In this document: in pieces, positions 9,168 through 18,509 of the stretch | Position numbering within the stretch: position 1 is the first letter of the stretch | Layout of the letters: every line of letters begins with the position of its first letter | Source: Glutamicibacter protophormiae | Lineage (GTDB): Bacteria; Actinomycetota; Actinomycetes; Actinomycetales; Micrococcaceae | Assembly: GCF_014647495.1 (NCBI RefSeq) | Contig: NZ_BMPH01000013.1 | Coordinates: 62,001-126,000, forward strand | Direction of reading: 5' to 3' | Length of the DNA stretch: 64,000 nt | Program-made: the position numbers and the translations under genes | The notes under the pieces: generated by a model | Databases searched by the model: none | What the model was told of the DNA's origin: nothing | Seen by the model: the letters and a program-made list of their open reading frames with translations, nothing else

Positions 9168-9173
9168 TAGACT
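9168..9173 (+). promoter_or_regulatory. Probable -10 element of parB
   Basis: TAGACT lies 40 bp before the parB ATG, downstream of the parA terminator. It matches the actinobacterial TANNNT form. No clear -35 element is visible. Confidence 0.45.
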
Positions 9174-9213
9174 AGTCGTGGGCTGAGATTCGGGATGAAA
9201 GGGCGTGCATTAA

Positions 9214-10362
9214 ATGGCTGAGAAGAAACGTGGCTTGGGTAGGGGGCTGGGTGCGCTGATCTCCAGCTCGCCGGCAGCGACTGTTCCAGAAGAACATGTA
9301 GATGTTTCACGTGAAACGAGCGCGACAGAAACGACTGCTCCACCGTCTAAAACTAAGCCTGCACGACCCGTAGATATGTTCTTCGAACCGGGAAGGAAAT
9401 CTTCTTCATCGGGAACTGGGAGTACATCGTCGCGTTCCACTAAGAAGCCTCGGGCAACGATGCCGGGGCTCACCTCCACGGTAGCTTCAACTAAGCCGAA
9501 GCCTGCGGAACCCAGTATCCAGCCTGAAACCGATGGGCTCGTCGATGTTCCTGGCGCACAGTTTGCCGAGATCGACGTCAAGCAGATCCACCCGAATCGC
9601 AAACAGCCGCGTAGCAATTTCGATCAGGAACACATGGATGAACTCATCCACTCGATCCGCGAAATTGGTCTCCTGCAGCCAATCGTGGTGCGTCCGTCAC
9701 GAGAAAACAACGAGGCACCATATGAGCTGGTCATGGGCGAACGCCGTTGGCGGGCAACCCAGGAAGCCGGCCTTTCGACAATTCCAGCGATCATTCGGGA
9801 CACGCAAGACACTGATCTCTTGCGTGACGCTCTTTTGGAGAACCTGCATCGTTCGCAGCTTAACCCTTTGGAAGAAGCTGCGGCATACTCGCAGTTGTTG
9901 GAAGAGTTCAATTGCACTCAGGAAGTGCTCTCTGAACGTATCGGGCGCTCTCGATCGCAAATCTCGAATACGATCCGCCTCATGAAGTTGCCGGCACTGG
10001 TGCAGCGTCGTGTTGCCGCCGGAGTGCTTTCTGCAGGTCATGCACGCGCGCTTCTTGGGCTTTCCAATAATGAGGCGATTGAGCAGCTCGCCCAGCGTAT
10101 TATCAACGAAGGCCTGTCCGTGCGCGCCACGGAAGAAGCAGTCGCTTTGAGCGATGACAAGCCGAAACCGAAGGGTCGAAAGGTACGCGAGACGCAACGG
10201 AACGAGCGGCTCGACTTTATCGCAACTTCGCTTGCCGACAGACTCGATACCAACGTCAAGATCCAGCTTGGCAGCCGCAAGGGCAAAGTCAGCATTGAAT
10301 TCGCCTCTGTCGAAGATCTGAATCGAATCATGGAAGTTCTCGATCCGAATATGAAAGCTTAG
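9214..10362 (+). CDS. parB: Chromosome partitioning protein ParB
   Basis: ParB binds parS, uses CTP to slide and spread as a clamp and recruits SMC and ParA. The 382-residue protein starts [18 protein letters not shown], the basic ParA-stimulating N terminus. A Ser/Thr/Pro-rich linker of about 90 residues follows, then the N-terminal CTPase core with motif GERRWRA, then the helix-turn-helix ([21 protein letters not shown]) and a C-terminal dimerisation domain. One parS copy lies inside its own coding sequence and another just after its stop. Confidence 0.97.
   Translation: MAEKKRGLGRGLGALISSSPAATVPEEHVDVSRETSATETTAPPSKTKPARPVDMFFEPGRKSSSSGTGSTSSRSTKKPRATMPGLTSTVASTKPKPAEPSIQPETDGLVDVPGAQFAEIDVKQIHPNRKQPRSNFDQEHMDELIHSIREIGLLQPIVVRPSRENNEAPYELVMGERRWRATQEAGLSTIPAIIRDTQDTDLLRDALLENLHRSQLNPLEEAAAYSQLLEEFNCTQEVLSERIGRSRSQISNTIRLMKLPALVQRRVAAGVLSAGHARALLGLSNNEAIEQLAQRIINEGLSVRATEEAVALSDDKPKPKGRKVRETQRNERLDFIATSLADRLDTNVKIQLGSRKGKVSIEFASVEDLNRIMEVLDPNMKA
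9303..9318. promoter_or_regulatory. parS: parS site 2 (inside parB)
   Basis: TGTTTCACGTGAAACG matches parS at 15 of 16 positions and lies within parB codons that read about DVSRETS. It falls in the variable linker region of the protein, where the sequence is free to accommodate it. Confidence 0.9.
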
Positions 10363-10373
10363 TAGGCCAGTCT

Positions 10374-10413
10374 AATCAGGGTGTATGTTTCACGTGAAAC
10401 ATACACCCTGATT
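10374..10413. promoter_or_regulatory. parS: parS site 3 within a 40-bp perfect palindrome
   Basis: The parS core TGTTTCACGTGAAACA at 10386-10401 sits in the centre of a perfect 40-bp palindrome with 20-bp arms (AATCAGGGTGTATGTTTCAC and its complement). It starts 11 bp after the parB stop and a short T run follows about 13 bp later. It could work both as a ParB nucleation site and as the 3' hairpin of the parB transcript. Confidence 0.93.
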
Positions 10414-12007
10414 GCCTTAATAGCGTTTTGAATGAACCGTGTTTCACGTGAAACAACTATCCTGCTGTCGAAGGAACTGCTTCGACGCGGCGAGGCCATG
10501 GATCATTGGTTTGAAAATTCTACTTCGACACCCTGATCGAAAAAGAACTTAAAGACGCAACGCAGACTAGTGAGTACGCCTTTCCAAGTCATCTGAGATA
10601 TCCACTTCCTGCCTTCGGGGGAGCGACCACGAAGGATGGAAAGCGAGCATGGCATTTGCTGCAGCGACCAAGGCAACTGGTACAAGCAGGGCTCCGAACT
10701 TAGCAGTCACAATTCTCTAAATGGTCACCAGTCTGCCGGGACAATAGTGCAGATTCAAAGGCTGACGTAACGTGCGCAATCCGCTACTAACTGTTTCCGC
10801 GGTCGTTGGTTAGTGCGAGCGTGATTGCATTACTTGCTGTATTGCTGGAGAGCAATCCGGCTAATAGGCCCGCACTCCACGACTCGGATGATCCGACGTT
10901 CATGATCTTGAGATCGGCTTACTGCATTGGAGAAAACTGCCATCACGGCTGCGAAAACTTTTAGAAGCTGCCAGCTGCAAACAGCACGACCTTGGGGATG
11001 GACGTGCCTATCGAGCCGAACCTGGTTGACTAAACCTGACCGAATCAGCTCGGACTACCGAAGGGGGAAACGGAGACGTTCATCGTCGCTAGTGCGGGTC
11101 TTATTCCTTGGGCGCTTTGACGCATGAACCAGGCTGGAAAGCTGCCATCTGGTCAGAAGCAGATGCTGTCGGTCGAGCAGGACGCACCCTCGAACATCAG
11201 TCTGCGGCACCGAAACAGAGGAGCGCGCTGTAGCTGGCAACAAACTCTGCTGATCGACAGTAAATTTCTCGGATGAAGAGTTAACCGTAAGTGGAACACC
11301 GGCCCGCACGAAAGATGTAGACATCGGATAAGGCAGGGGAGAGTAGCTACGGTTGGTGAGTCGACTGACCTGCGCGATACACCGGACAATTAAAGTACCG
11401 CCGGCCATGCATGTAGTTGCTCTGTCGAATCTTCCATGCATGGCACTACTACCTTTAAGTGAAGCTCGGATGATTTTGTATCATAATCTGCCCCGAGGGC
11501 CGCTGGAACCGCACACAGCGCCACTACGATCCCCAAAGCCTCCAACCCATGTCTGAGGGCGTCCAGGACCCCCAGAGGCCTCCTGAGCCGCACAGCAAGG
11601 TGTTGCCGTCCTTATGCATCGCCCAGGGAGTTGCTGCTTAGCTGGAAGGCGATACGGCATCCTCTGATTCCATCAACGTTTGGGTAACGCTGACGCTTTT
11701 CCCGCTCACCACCAAAATGATCGAGAACTGACTTCGGAGCTTCTTCGGGCCCTGCTTTGGGCTGCTCAGTTTCATGCGCAATTTGGCGTAAGCCCGCCAC
11801 GGATGAAGACCGAACTGGTGTCAACCCAGGAGGAAATTACAGCGGCAAAATAACAGGGGCAATTACTAGTTGAGTAGAGTTCTCTGGATTCTTCCCAAGA
11901 TGATGCACTTCCACAGTGAACTATGAAGCCAAGATCAAAGCAGTAAAGATGGACTCATCCTCTCGGCAATGAGTACCTCTTCAAATATTTCGCTGGCTAG
12001 ACACTGC
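10414..12007. other. Coding desert, left part
   Basis: About 1.6 kb without a supportable gene. Open frames are short, overlap on both strands, lack ribosome-binding sites and resemble no family I know. The composition is more AT-rich than the neighbouring genes. The only recognisable element is parS site 4. The stretch looks like decayed DNA. Confidence 0.6.
10440..10455. promoter_or_regulatory. parS: parS site 4
   Basis: TGTTTCACGTGAAACA is perfect, 38 bp to the right of the core of site 3. The two sites form a pair directly behind parB. Confidence 0.96.
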
Positions 12008-12589
12008 TGAATATTTGACTCATTGAGAGCCACTAAATTTGTCGTTCAGAGCCACTAGCGGAGAACAGTATTATTGCCCGTGAGTGCCACCCAGCATTGC
12101 CTTTCAGATCCGCTTTCTGTGGCTGTTTTCTCTCCGTAGGTGTCAGTGTCCCTAACACGGCCTGCGTCGGAGACGCGGGGTACCACTTCGTCCGTGTGAT
12201 TTGCAGTCAAGGTGATAAGGGCCTTACATCTGCAGCACTATTGGTCTCCCAAGGCCTGAGCGCCGGTCTACGCTCGACTGGGCAGTTTTAGTGGCCTTCA
12301 GCGAGCATTCTTCCTGCCCGTTGTTAGGACGAAACCATTCCCCTGAACAAGGTCAGGTAGGCCACAGTGAGCAAACGTATCATTGTAGCGTGCGGCGCGA
12401 GACAAGTGGCCTACGCGCTTCCGTAGCACGAGTACCGTTTCATTCGTCCGGTGCAATGTCTGCCAATTCGCTAGGCAACGTGCCAATCAAGCAGGTGGAT
12501 CTGAACAAGAATATATGGGTGGCTCCGAACCGTAATAACGGGTGGCTCTGATCGGGAATAATGGTGGCTCTCAAAGCTTCGAATATTCA
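12008..12589. mobile_element. Shrunken IS21-type element relic A
   Basis: Both ends carry TGAATATT/AATATTCA at the outside, followed inward by repeated GTGGCTCT-type units spaced 20-30 bp. On the left the units (AGAGCCAC) are at about 12026, 12048 and 12093. On the right (GGTGGCTC) they are at about 12517, 12541 and 12563. Multiple short repeats inside long terminal inverted repeats are typical of IS21-family ends. The 380 bp between the ends hold no istA or istB homology I can see, although a complete element would be about 2-2.5 kb. It is therefore a deletion derivative or a MITE-like form. Confidence 0.65.
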
Positions 12590-14771
12590 GTCTCCTTCAC
12601 ATTGGAAAAGATTTGGAGGGGAGATGCTGACAGCAGGGGAGTAGCCTGGCACCATCAATCCAACGCATTCTGAACCTCTCACATTTACCCGACGGGGTAG
12701 CTTCTGCCCGTATCAAGCATCTCCAACTGTTCAGCGCAGGACATCGCTCGGCCACGCCAGCGAGATTCTTTCCTGCGCACGGTGGAAGTAGCATCCTTGC
12801 ATAATGAAGCAATTTTTTGAGCAGTCAACTCTTGCAGTGAACATCTGCAGGTATTGCTGAAGGAAGGTAACTCAACAATGCTCATCTGGGCTACTAGGGG
12901 TGGATTACGACCCGAAGATTCCAGAGATGTTCGAATACACAGAACCAAGAGCTCAGGTAGATAGTCTTGCGAAATTCAATGATTTCCTTTTGGCGGTCTG
13001 ATGAGTTTGGCCTATCAGGTGGGGCTCGGCACACCATATGCCGCATTCCCGCTGGCAACTCTACGGCTTCGCGAATCCTCCGTTAGAAGATTGCCTCCGC
13101 CCCGAAAATGGAATTGATGTTTTCGGCAGTGGTTCTTAAGAATCGAAAATGAGTTTCAACTTCCATTGATCTGAAGGGATGAGCGCATATCGGTTGCCAG
13201 CCCGATGAGGGATGCCCCCTCACCTTAGGAAATCGATTCTTTGAATGCTGTTGGTAACCGAAGCGAACTATGGAAATGAGATGGTCGGTCTTCTTCGGGC
13301 AGTCTTTCATCTCGTTCAAGACTGGCCACGCAAAAAGATGTACGAATTTCGCGAGATACTGGCCAGGGAGTTTTCTGCCGTGTTCAGCTAACTGAGTCAC
13401 AGAAGAAGTGCTGGTGCCTTGGTTGGGTTGTGTCTGTGAATCGGACACAGCGATTGCTGCTATCGGGCCACTAGAAGTTCGCCTCTCTCACTGCTGCCCG
13501 CCTAGCTTCCAAAATGTGAAGAGAAAGTTCGCTGATAAGTGATTCCGGGTGCGGCTGTATCTACCGCCGCTATTGTTGGACCGACATTTCCTGCTAAATT
13601 CGCATGCCTCGATAATTTACATGCGCATACCGGTTCAGGGACAAAATTATGAAGACTGCTCCGTTGTGTAGTTCCCGTTGCCTACGCGCGTTTCCTTTTC
13701 AGTTTGGTAACTTCTGATGGGAGAAAGATCCCAAGGAATCTTTATGATGGGCAAAGGGGAACTGATTTAGAAATGAGCTACTGTGGCCACGCGAGTGCTG
13801 TGCTGAGTTGGACTAGAAGCAGATGGAGTCGTAGCCAGGACAAACTACATCAGATCTACCCGAGGTGGATATTTGAACTTCAACGTAGCCTGTCCGTGCT
13901 CATTTGTTTGACTCTTAATATTCATTGTCGCGCTCAGAAGCTCGTGGAGAGTGATCTGCGGCGTCTGAGCGCTTCGTAGCGCCTTCCCCTAGCAAGTGGA
14001 GCCTGAAACATCGCAGAGGAGCACTTAGGCGGGCTGAGAGGGCTGCTTTGGTATTCGACCTGCATCGGGCTCTCCGCCGGTATGACCAGCGGGTAATTTC
14101 TGGAAGCAATTCGATCGGGAATCACGTTTTGGAACAGCCGGAGATGGGAAGAATTCTGGTTCAAGGAGATGACGCTAACTATGATCGACACGGTCGGCTT
14201 AGGTTGCGCGCAGGAGAGAATCTCCGTGGAAAGAAGGCTTCGACAGCGAACCGACTTGCTCGCAGCTGGTCGTAGGAATGGCTTTTCTGCGCGGACACCA
14301 ACGACCGGAAGTAGGCTGACGCCTGCAATGCGGGGGATCTGGCGGCCAACATACGGCTGACTCCGAGACTTCCTCACAGTTGCGGTGGTGCCGGCAGCTG
14401 CATCCCGCGGGAAATCAGGCCAAGAAGCCTAGTTCCTTGCCGGCTGCTAGGTAGCTTTCTGGGCGGAACGATGGGAGGCCCATGAGGCGATATCTTGGAA
14501 TGGTGGCGGGAGGTTCCGGCACCCGTGACTCATTTTGCGACTGCGCCGCGATCCACGATATTCCCAGCGCAGCACGTGAAGCCCGCGAGCTTCCCAAGGT
14601 GTGGTTGTACATGCAGTCCGCCTCGACAGCCTTCCGCCAGGGCTTGGGGGAGTGGTTGCTTGGGGGAGTGGTTGACCTTCACCATGGCGCTCCGAGGTGC
14701 CGATCCGCGGTGCGCGGCACTGGCCTACTGGTTCAGGACGGAGACTCTATGCTGCCATTTGGATCAGGGCA
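12590..14771. other. Coding desert between the two relics, left part
   Basis: About 2.2 kb with no recognisable gene. The longest frames (for example 13083-13448 on the minus strand) have no homology that I recognise and no ribosome-binding site, and frames on both strands are equally fragmented. The four-site parS cluster follows at the right edge. Confidence 0.55.
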
Positions 14772-14787
14772 TGTTTCACGTGAAACA
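14772..14787. promoter_or_regulatory. parS: parS site 5 (cluster)
   Basis: TGTTTCACGTGAAACA is perfect. It is the first of four copies within 204 bp. Confidence 0.97.
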
Positions 14788-14827
14788 ACACGGCGAGGTG
14801 CCAGCGGCCGGCTAGTCTTCCGCGAGG

Positions 14828-14843
14828 AGTTTCACGTGAAACA
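14828..14843. promoter_or_regulatory. parS: parS site 6 (cluster)
   Basis: AGTTTCACGTGAAACA matches at 15 of 16 positions (first base A instead of T). It lies 56 bp after site 5, start to start. Confidence 0.92.
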
Positions 14844-14878
14844 TCATCATTCCCGCAGCCCCGGTCTGGCCCGAAACA

Positions 14879-14894
14879 TGTTTCACGTGAAACA
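14879..14894. promoter_or_regulatory. parS: parS site 7 (cluster)
   Basis: TGTTTCACGTGAAACA is perfect and lies 51 bp after site 6, start to start. Confidence 0.97.
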
Positions 14895-14959
14895 GATCCG
14901 TTGAAGCAATCGTGACTGAGCGTGCACAGCATGCGCCAATAAGGTATCGACGTCAATCG

Positions 14960-14975
14960 TGTTTCACGTGAAACA
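14960..14975. promoter_or_regulatory. parS: parS site 8 (cluster)
   Basis: TGTTTCACGTGAAACA is perfect and lies 81 bp after site 7, start to start. It is the last site seen in the window. Confidence 0.97.
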
Positions 14976-15729
14976 ATGCAGGGGGAATGGCCCGTTAGCA
15001 AGAGAAGCTAAGGGTCCGGTCAACATAGGCAGATACATAGGTCCACTCCTATGAACACTTGAAATGCGCGAATGATGCGAGATATGAGTGCCAATCAAGG
15101 TAGCAGTCGCCATAAGGACACAGGTGTAAATGTCGTCAAATTTGCGAATCACCGAACGCAGGACAGCTTGGAACTAATCCATAGAAGCTTATCGCCACAC
15201 ACACTTGGCATCATGATGGAATGAATGGTTGCCGTAAGTATGAATGCGATGCCAACGGTTGGAAGTGCCATTCAACAGCAAACATCGAATTGCGGCAACG
15301 AACAGATTCACCTATCCCGACAGCGTTGTCGAAGCCGCGAGCGTGCCAACGTGCATGAGGGGAACTCAATGAGGATTTCGATGGTTCACTGCGACGACCT
15401 TGTCCTGCACAGGAGATGGGAACTCATATTTGGATAGATTGCTTGAGGAGAATTTCGGTCCAGACGGCTGTGCGGGCCATGTTGTGCCTAGAGCTGCAGC
15501 GGTGCCAGCGACAGTTTCCTAGAAACCTCAAAAGGATACGGACCAAGAACGGGAGTGCCTACGTCTTGTTGTAGAAGGCGGCGAATGATTAGCAGATCTT
15601 AATACCAGGGTGACAACGAGTTCTTCGGTGGCAGTTTTCATGCTTGCATAGACCGTACGCAGAAGGCGTATGCATTCTGCACGCGTCACGGGGTCAAAAG
15701 TGAGTATTCGCTAAACTCGACGAGTGTAT
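14976..15729. other. Coding desert between parS cluster and relic B
   Basis: About 750 bp without a supportable gene, RNA gene or strong repeat. Short open frames on both strands are unrelated to any family I recognise. Confidence 0.5.
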
Positions 15730-16268
15730 TGAATATTAAGATGTTTGTGAACCACCAATACTGCCGTTCAGAGCCACCTGCCCACTTTATGCACTCGTAA
15801 AAGACTCGGCGGACATTGCACCGACTCGACTCAACGATATCCGCGCTCCGGAAGCTCAAACGCTTATTGGGCCGCACGGATCCCCATGTGTGCACATTGA
15901 CTCGCAGCTGCCGACTTGGCCATTTTTATTGGAGATTGGTTTCTGCCCAACGACAGGCAGGAAAATACCCATCACTGATGGTCGATAGAATTGTGCCGGC
16001 GCGCGAAGACCACTCCTAAGGTCTCGGAAGATTTCTGCGGCAGCAGATGCAAGGACTCTCATCGCTTTCGCTGTAAATCACACGGAAGCAGTGGCAGTCG
16101 GAATCTCCTGCGCAGTCAGTGCTTGGGGGAACGGTGGTCGGGAGTCTAAACAGCGGCGCGTGGTGGCTCTGAAAGAGAACATCTGGTGCCCCTCACCGAC
16201 AATAATGTTGTTCTCCGCTACTGGCCATGAACGGCAATATTGATGGCTCTCGACGATTCGAATATTCA
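15730..16268. mobile_element. Shrunken IS21-type element relic B
   Basis: It carries the same end structure as relic A. TGAATATT is at 15730-15737 with AGAGCCAC at about 15770 on the left. GTGGCTCTGAA at about 16162, TGGCTCTCGA at about 16243 and AATATTCA at 16261-16268 are on the right. The right end shares a TGTTCTCCGCTA segment with the left end of relic A, so the two relics lie in opposite orientation. The inside (about 370 bp) has no visible transposase homology. No target duplication is recognisable. Confidence 0.62.
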
Positions 16269-17033
16269 CGCATCGGGGAATCTTTGGGCCGACGATTTGC
16301 AGTGCTGCCGATTATATGAACTTGGCGTTGAGCCATCGGGCGCCGATACAATGACGCTGAGGACTGCAGGCTTGGTCGCGTCTTGAGTGACCAAGTTTCG
16401 GTAGCCTTTGCTCAAGGCATACAAGTTCCGGACCCAGAATGGTTTCGTTTTGATGGCCTAAGAAATTCCGCTCTCTTTCAATTGTGTTCCAGTTATGTGG
16501 GGTGGTGCGGGCAAGCCCTAGGACGCAAAGGTTCTATCGGATTGAGTGAAATCGTTTACTGGTGTAATGGCTAACTTTGCAGGTACGGGTCTTTTCCGCG
16601 TGGAATGGCGGCAGGGAGGTCCCGATATCGACTGTTCAGATATCCGGACGGAGTGTTCGCTCGACGGTGACGGGAGTTGGTAGCTCGTAGGGGCCAGGGC
16701 TTTCCGAACCAATACAATCAGCATCCTGCCAGTTCGAGATCAGAATAATGCGATTCACCAAGATTCGGCTGCCTGCGGATTGGAGCCGCGGATCAGAATC
16801 TCCTATACGACTGGAGGACGAGGTTCTGGCGACTTTGGTGAAAGCCTGCATCAACTGCTTACAGTTATGCACAGCTGGCACGGACGACAACGAGAGATAA
16901 AGGATCACCTCTTGTAGTTCAGTGAAAAACAAGCGTATGAATATGTTTAACTGGAATGATGCGCGTAACGTCTCTAAGGTAGAACGCCTCGCTCACTCGA
17001 ACAATGGTAAGGGCAGTTGTGATCCCTTTTAGA
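16269..17033. other. Coding desert, right part
   Basis: About 760 bp up to the trxA terminator without a supportable gene. The small frames present have neither ribosome-binding sites nor recognisable motifs. Confidence 0.5.
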
Positions 17034-17073
17034 CAAAAAAGTGGTGCGGCGGGAACAATTCCCGCCGCACCAC
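17034..17073 (-). terminator. Intrinsic terminator of trxB-trxA
   Basis: A perfect 13-bp stem (GTGGTGCGGCGGG / CCCGCCGCACCAC, loop AACAATT) is followed, read leftward, by a run of T (AAAAAA on the plus strand). It lies 20 bp beyond the trxA stop and insulates the operon from the desert. Confidence 0.92.
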
Positions 17074-17092
17074 TCAAAATGCCGGCTACTGG

Positions 17093-17425
17093 CTACAGGT
17101 AGGCTGCAAATTCTTTCTCGATGACAGCCTTGGGCTTGGCACCCAGGGAAGAAGCTACGTGCTCGCCGTTCTGGAACACGAACATGGCTGGGATGGAGGT
17201 AATCCCGTACTTGGCGGACAGGGCCTGGTTCTCGTCGATGTTCAGCTTCACGACGGTGACCTTTTCAGCGTGCTCTTCAGCGATCTGGTCCAGGATAGGG
17301 CCGAGCTGGCGGCATGGACCGCACCATTCTGCCCAGAAGTCTACGATGACCGGCTTGTCGGATTCCAGAACCTCTGCCTGGAACGTTGCTTCGGTAACTG
17401 CTTTAGCGTTGCTCATGAGATGCAA
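17093..17425 (-). CDS. trxA: Thioredoxin
   Basis: A small cytoplasmic disulfide reductase that is re-reduced by the thioredoxin reductase encoded directly upstream. The 110-residue protein has the thioredoxin fold with active site WAEWCGPCRQLGP at about residues 31-43 and the cis-proline segment TSIPAMFVF. The start MHLMSNAKAV has a second ATG three codons in; MSNAKAVTEATF is the likelier N terminus. The 15-bp gap to trxB indicates one transcript. Confidence 0.96.
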   Translation of the reverse strand: MHLMSNAKAVTEATFQAEVLESDKPVIVDFWAEWCGPCRQLGPILDQIAEEHAEKVTVVKLNIDENQALSAKYGITSIPAMFVFQNGEHVASSLGAKPKAVIEKEFAAYL

Positions 17426-17440
17426 CCCCTTTCTGAGGAA

Positions 17441-18409
17441 TTAGTTTGCGGCTTCTGCCGGGGTCTTGACGTTGGCCAGGAAGTGCTCGACGTCCTGCGC
17501 CGCTGCGCAGCCGGAGCCGGCAGCAGTGATGGCCTGACGGTAGGTGGAATCGATGACGTCGCCCGCGGCGAACACGCCTGGCAGCGAAGTCTTGGAGCTG
17601 CGTCCGTCGACGGCGATGGTGCCTTCTGCAGTCAGCTCAAGCTGGTCCTTGACCAAATCCACGCGAGGGTCGTTACCGATGGCCACGAAGACACCGGTAA
17701 CGTCCAAAGTGGACACTTCTCCGGTGTTACGGTTCTTGACGACTAGTCCGTTGACCTTGTCCGCACCGGTGATGCCGACAACCTCGGAGTCCCAGACGAA
17801 CTCGATCTTCTCGTGCGCCAGGGCACGGTCAGCCATGATCTTGGAAGCACGCAGCTCGCTGCGGCGGTGCACGACGATGACCTTGGAAGCGAACTTGGTC
17901 AGGAACAGTGCTTCTTCCATGGCCGAGTCGCCACCGCCGATCACGGCGATGGTCTGTTCGCGGAAGAAGAAACCGTCGCAGGTAGCGCACCAGGAAACGC
18001 CGTGTCCGGACAAGCGCTTCTCATCGGCCAATCCCAGCTCGCGGTATGCGGAGCCGGTGGAAACAATGATGGAACGGGCACGGTACACAGTGCCGTCGGC
18101 CAGCGAGAGGGTCTTGATCTCGCCTTCTAGATTCATTTCGGTGACATCGTCGAAGAGGATCTCGGCACCAAAGCGCTCTGCCTGCTGCTGCATGTTGTCC
18201 ATCAGGTCCGGGCCCATGATGCCCTGAGGGAAGCCCGGGAAGTTCTCCACGTCCGTGGTATTCATCAGCTCGCCACCTGCGGTTACGGAACCTGCAATCA
18301 CCAAGGGATTCAAGTTTGCTCGCGCGGTGTAGATCGCAGCGGTGTAACCGGCAGGGCCGGAACCCACGATGATTACGTCGCGGATTTCATCGTTCTGTAC
18401 TGAAGTCAC
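17441..18409 (-). CDS. trxB: Thioredoxin reductase (NADPH)
   Basis: A flavoenzyme that passes electrons from NADPH via FAD and a redox disulfide to thioredoxin. The 322-residue protein has the N-terminal FAD motif GSGPAGYTAA, the active-site CATCDG at about residues 143-148, the NADPH-binding motif GGGDSAMEEA and the C-terminal FAD motif GVFAAGDVIDSTYRQA. This is the low-molecular-weight bacterial type at normal length. It is upstream of trxA in an operon, the common actinobacterial order next to murJ. Confidence 0.97.
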   Translation of the reverse strand: MTSVQNDEIRDVIIVGSGPAGYTAAIYTARANLNPLVIAGSVTAGGELMNTTDVENFPGFPQGIMGPDLMDNMQQQAERFGAEILFDDVTEMNLEGEIKTLSLADGTVYRARSIIVSTGSAYRELGLADEKRLSGHGVSWCATCDGFFFREQTIAVIGGGDSAMEEALFLTKFASKVIVVHRRSELRASKIMADRALAHEKIEFVWDSEVVGITGADKVNGLVVKNRNTGEVSTLDVTGVFVAIGNDPRVDLVKDQLELTAEGTIAVDGRSSKTSLPGVFAAGDVIDSTYRQAITAAGSGCAAAQDVEHFLANVKTPAEAAN

Positions 18410-18439
18410 GGGGGTAGAACCCTTTCGTTCTTATAATGC

Positions 18440-18476
18440 GAGGTGGATAGCGAGGGCTAACCTCACTATCCACCTC
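18440..18476 (-). terminator. Hairpin between the pseudokinase gene and trxB
   Basis: Stem GAGGTGGATAG-C-GAGG / CCTC-A-CTATCCACCTC (one internal mismatch, loop GCTAA) in the 100-bp spacer. It probably ends the leftward transcript of the upstream membrane-protein gene. It has only a weak T run. Confidence 0.7.
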
Positions 18477-18509
18477 AACGCATTGCTTTGGTAAAAAATT
18501 CCGCGCGTG

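Noticed and set aside
12097-12291. Possible gene inside IS21-type relic A
   Set aside because: The peptide has no IstA or IstB similarity and no start signal. I treat it as chance within a deleted element.
13083-13448. 121-codon minus-strand ORF in the desert
   Set aside because: It has no ribosome-binding site, no recognisable motif, and base composition and codon pattern unlike the core genes. Frames of this size occur on both strands here.
10414-17033. tRNA, rRNA or CRISPR loci in the desert
   Set aside because: I found no T-loop GTTCGAATC-type box with matching acceptor stem, no rRNA-like conserved stretch and no regularly spaced direct repeats.
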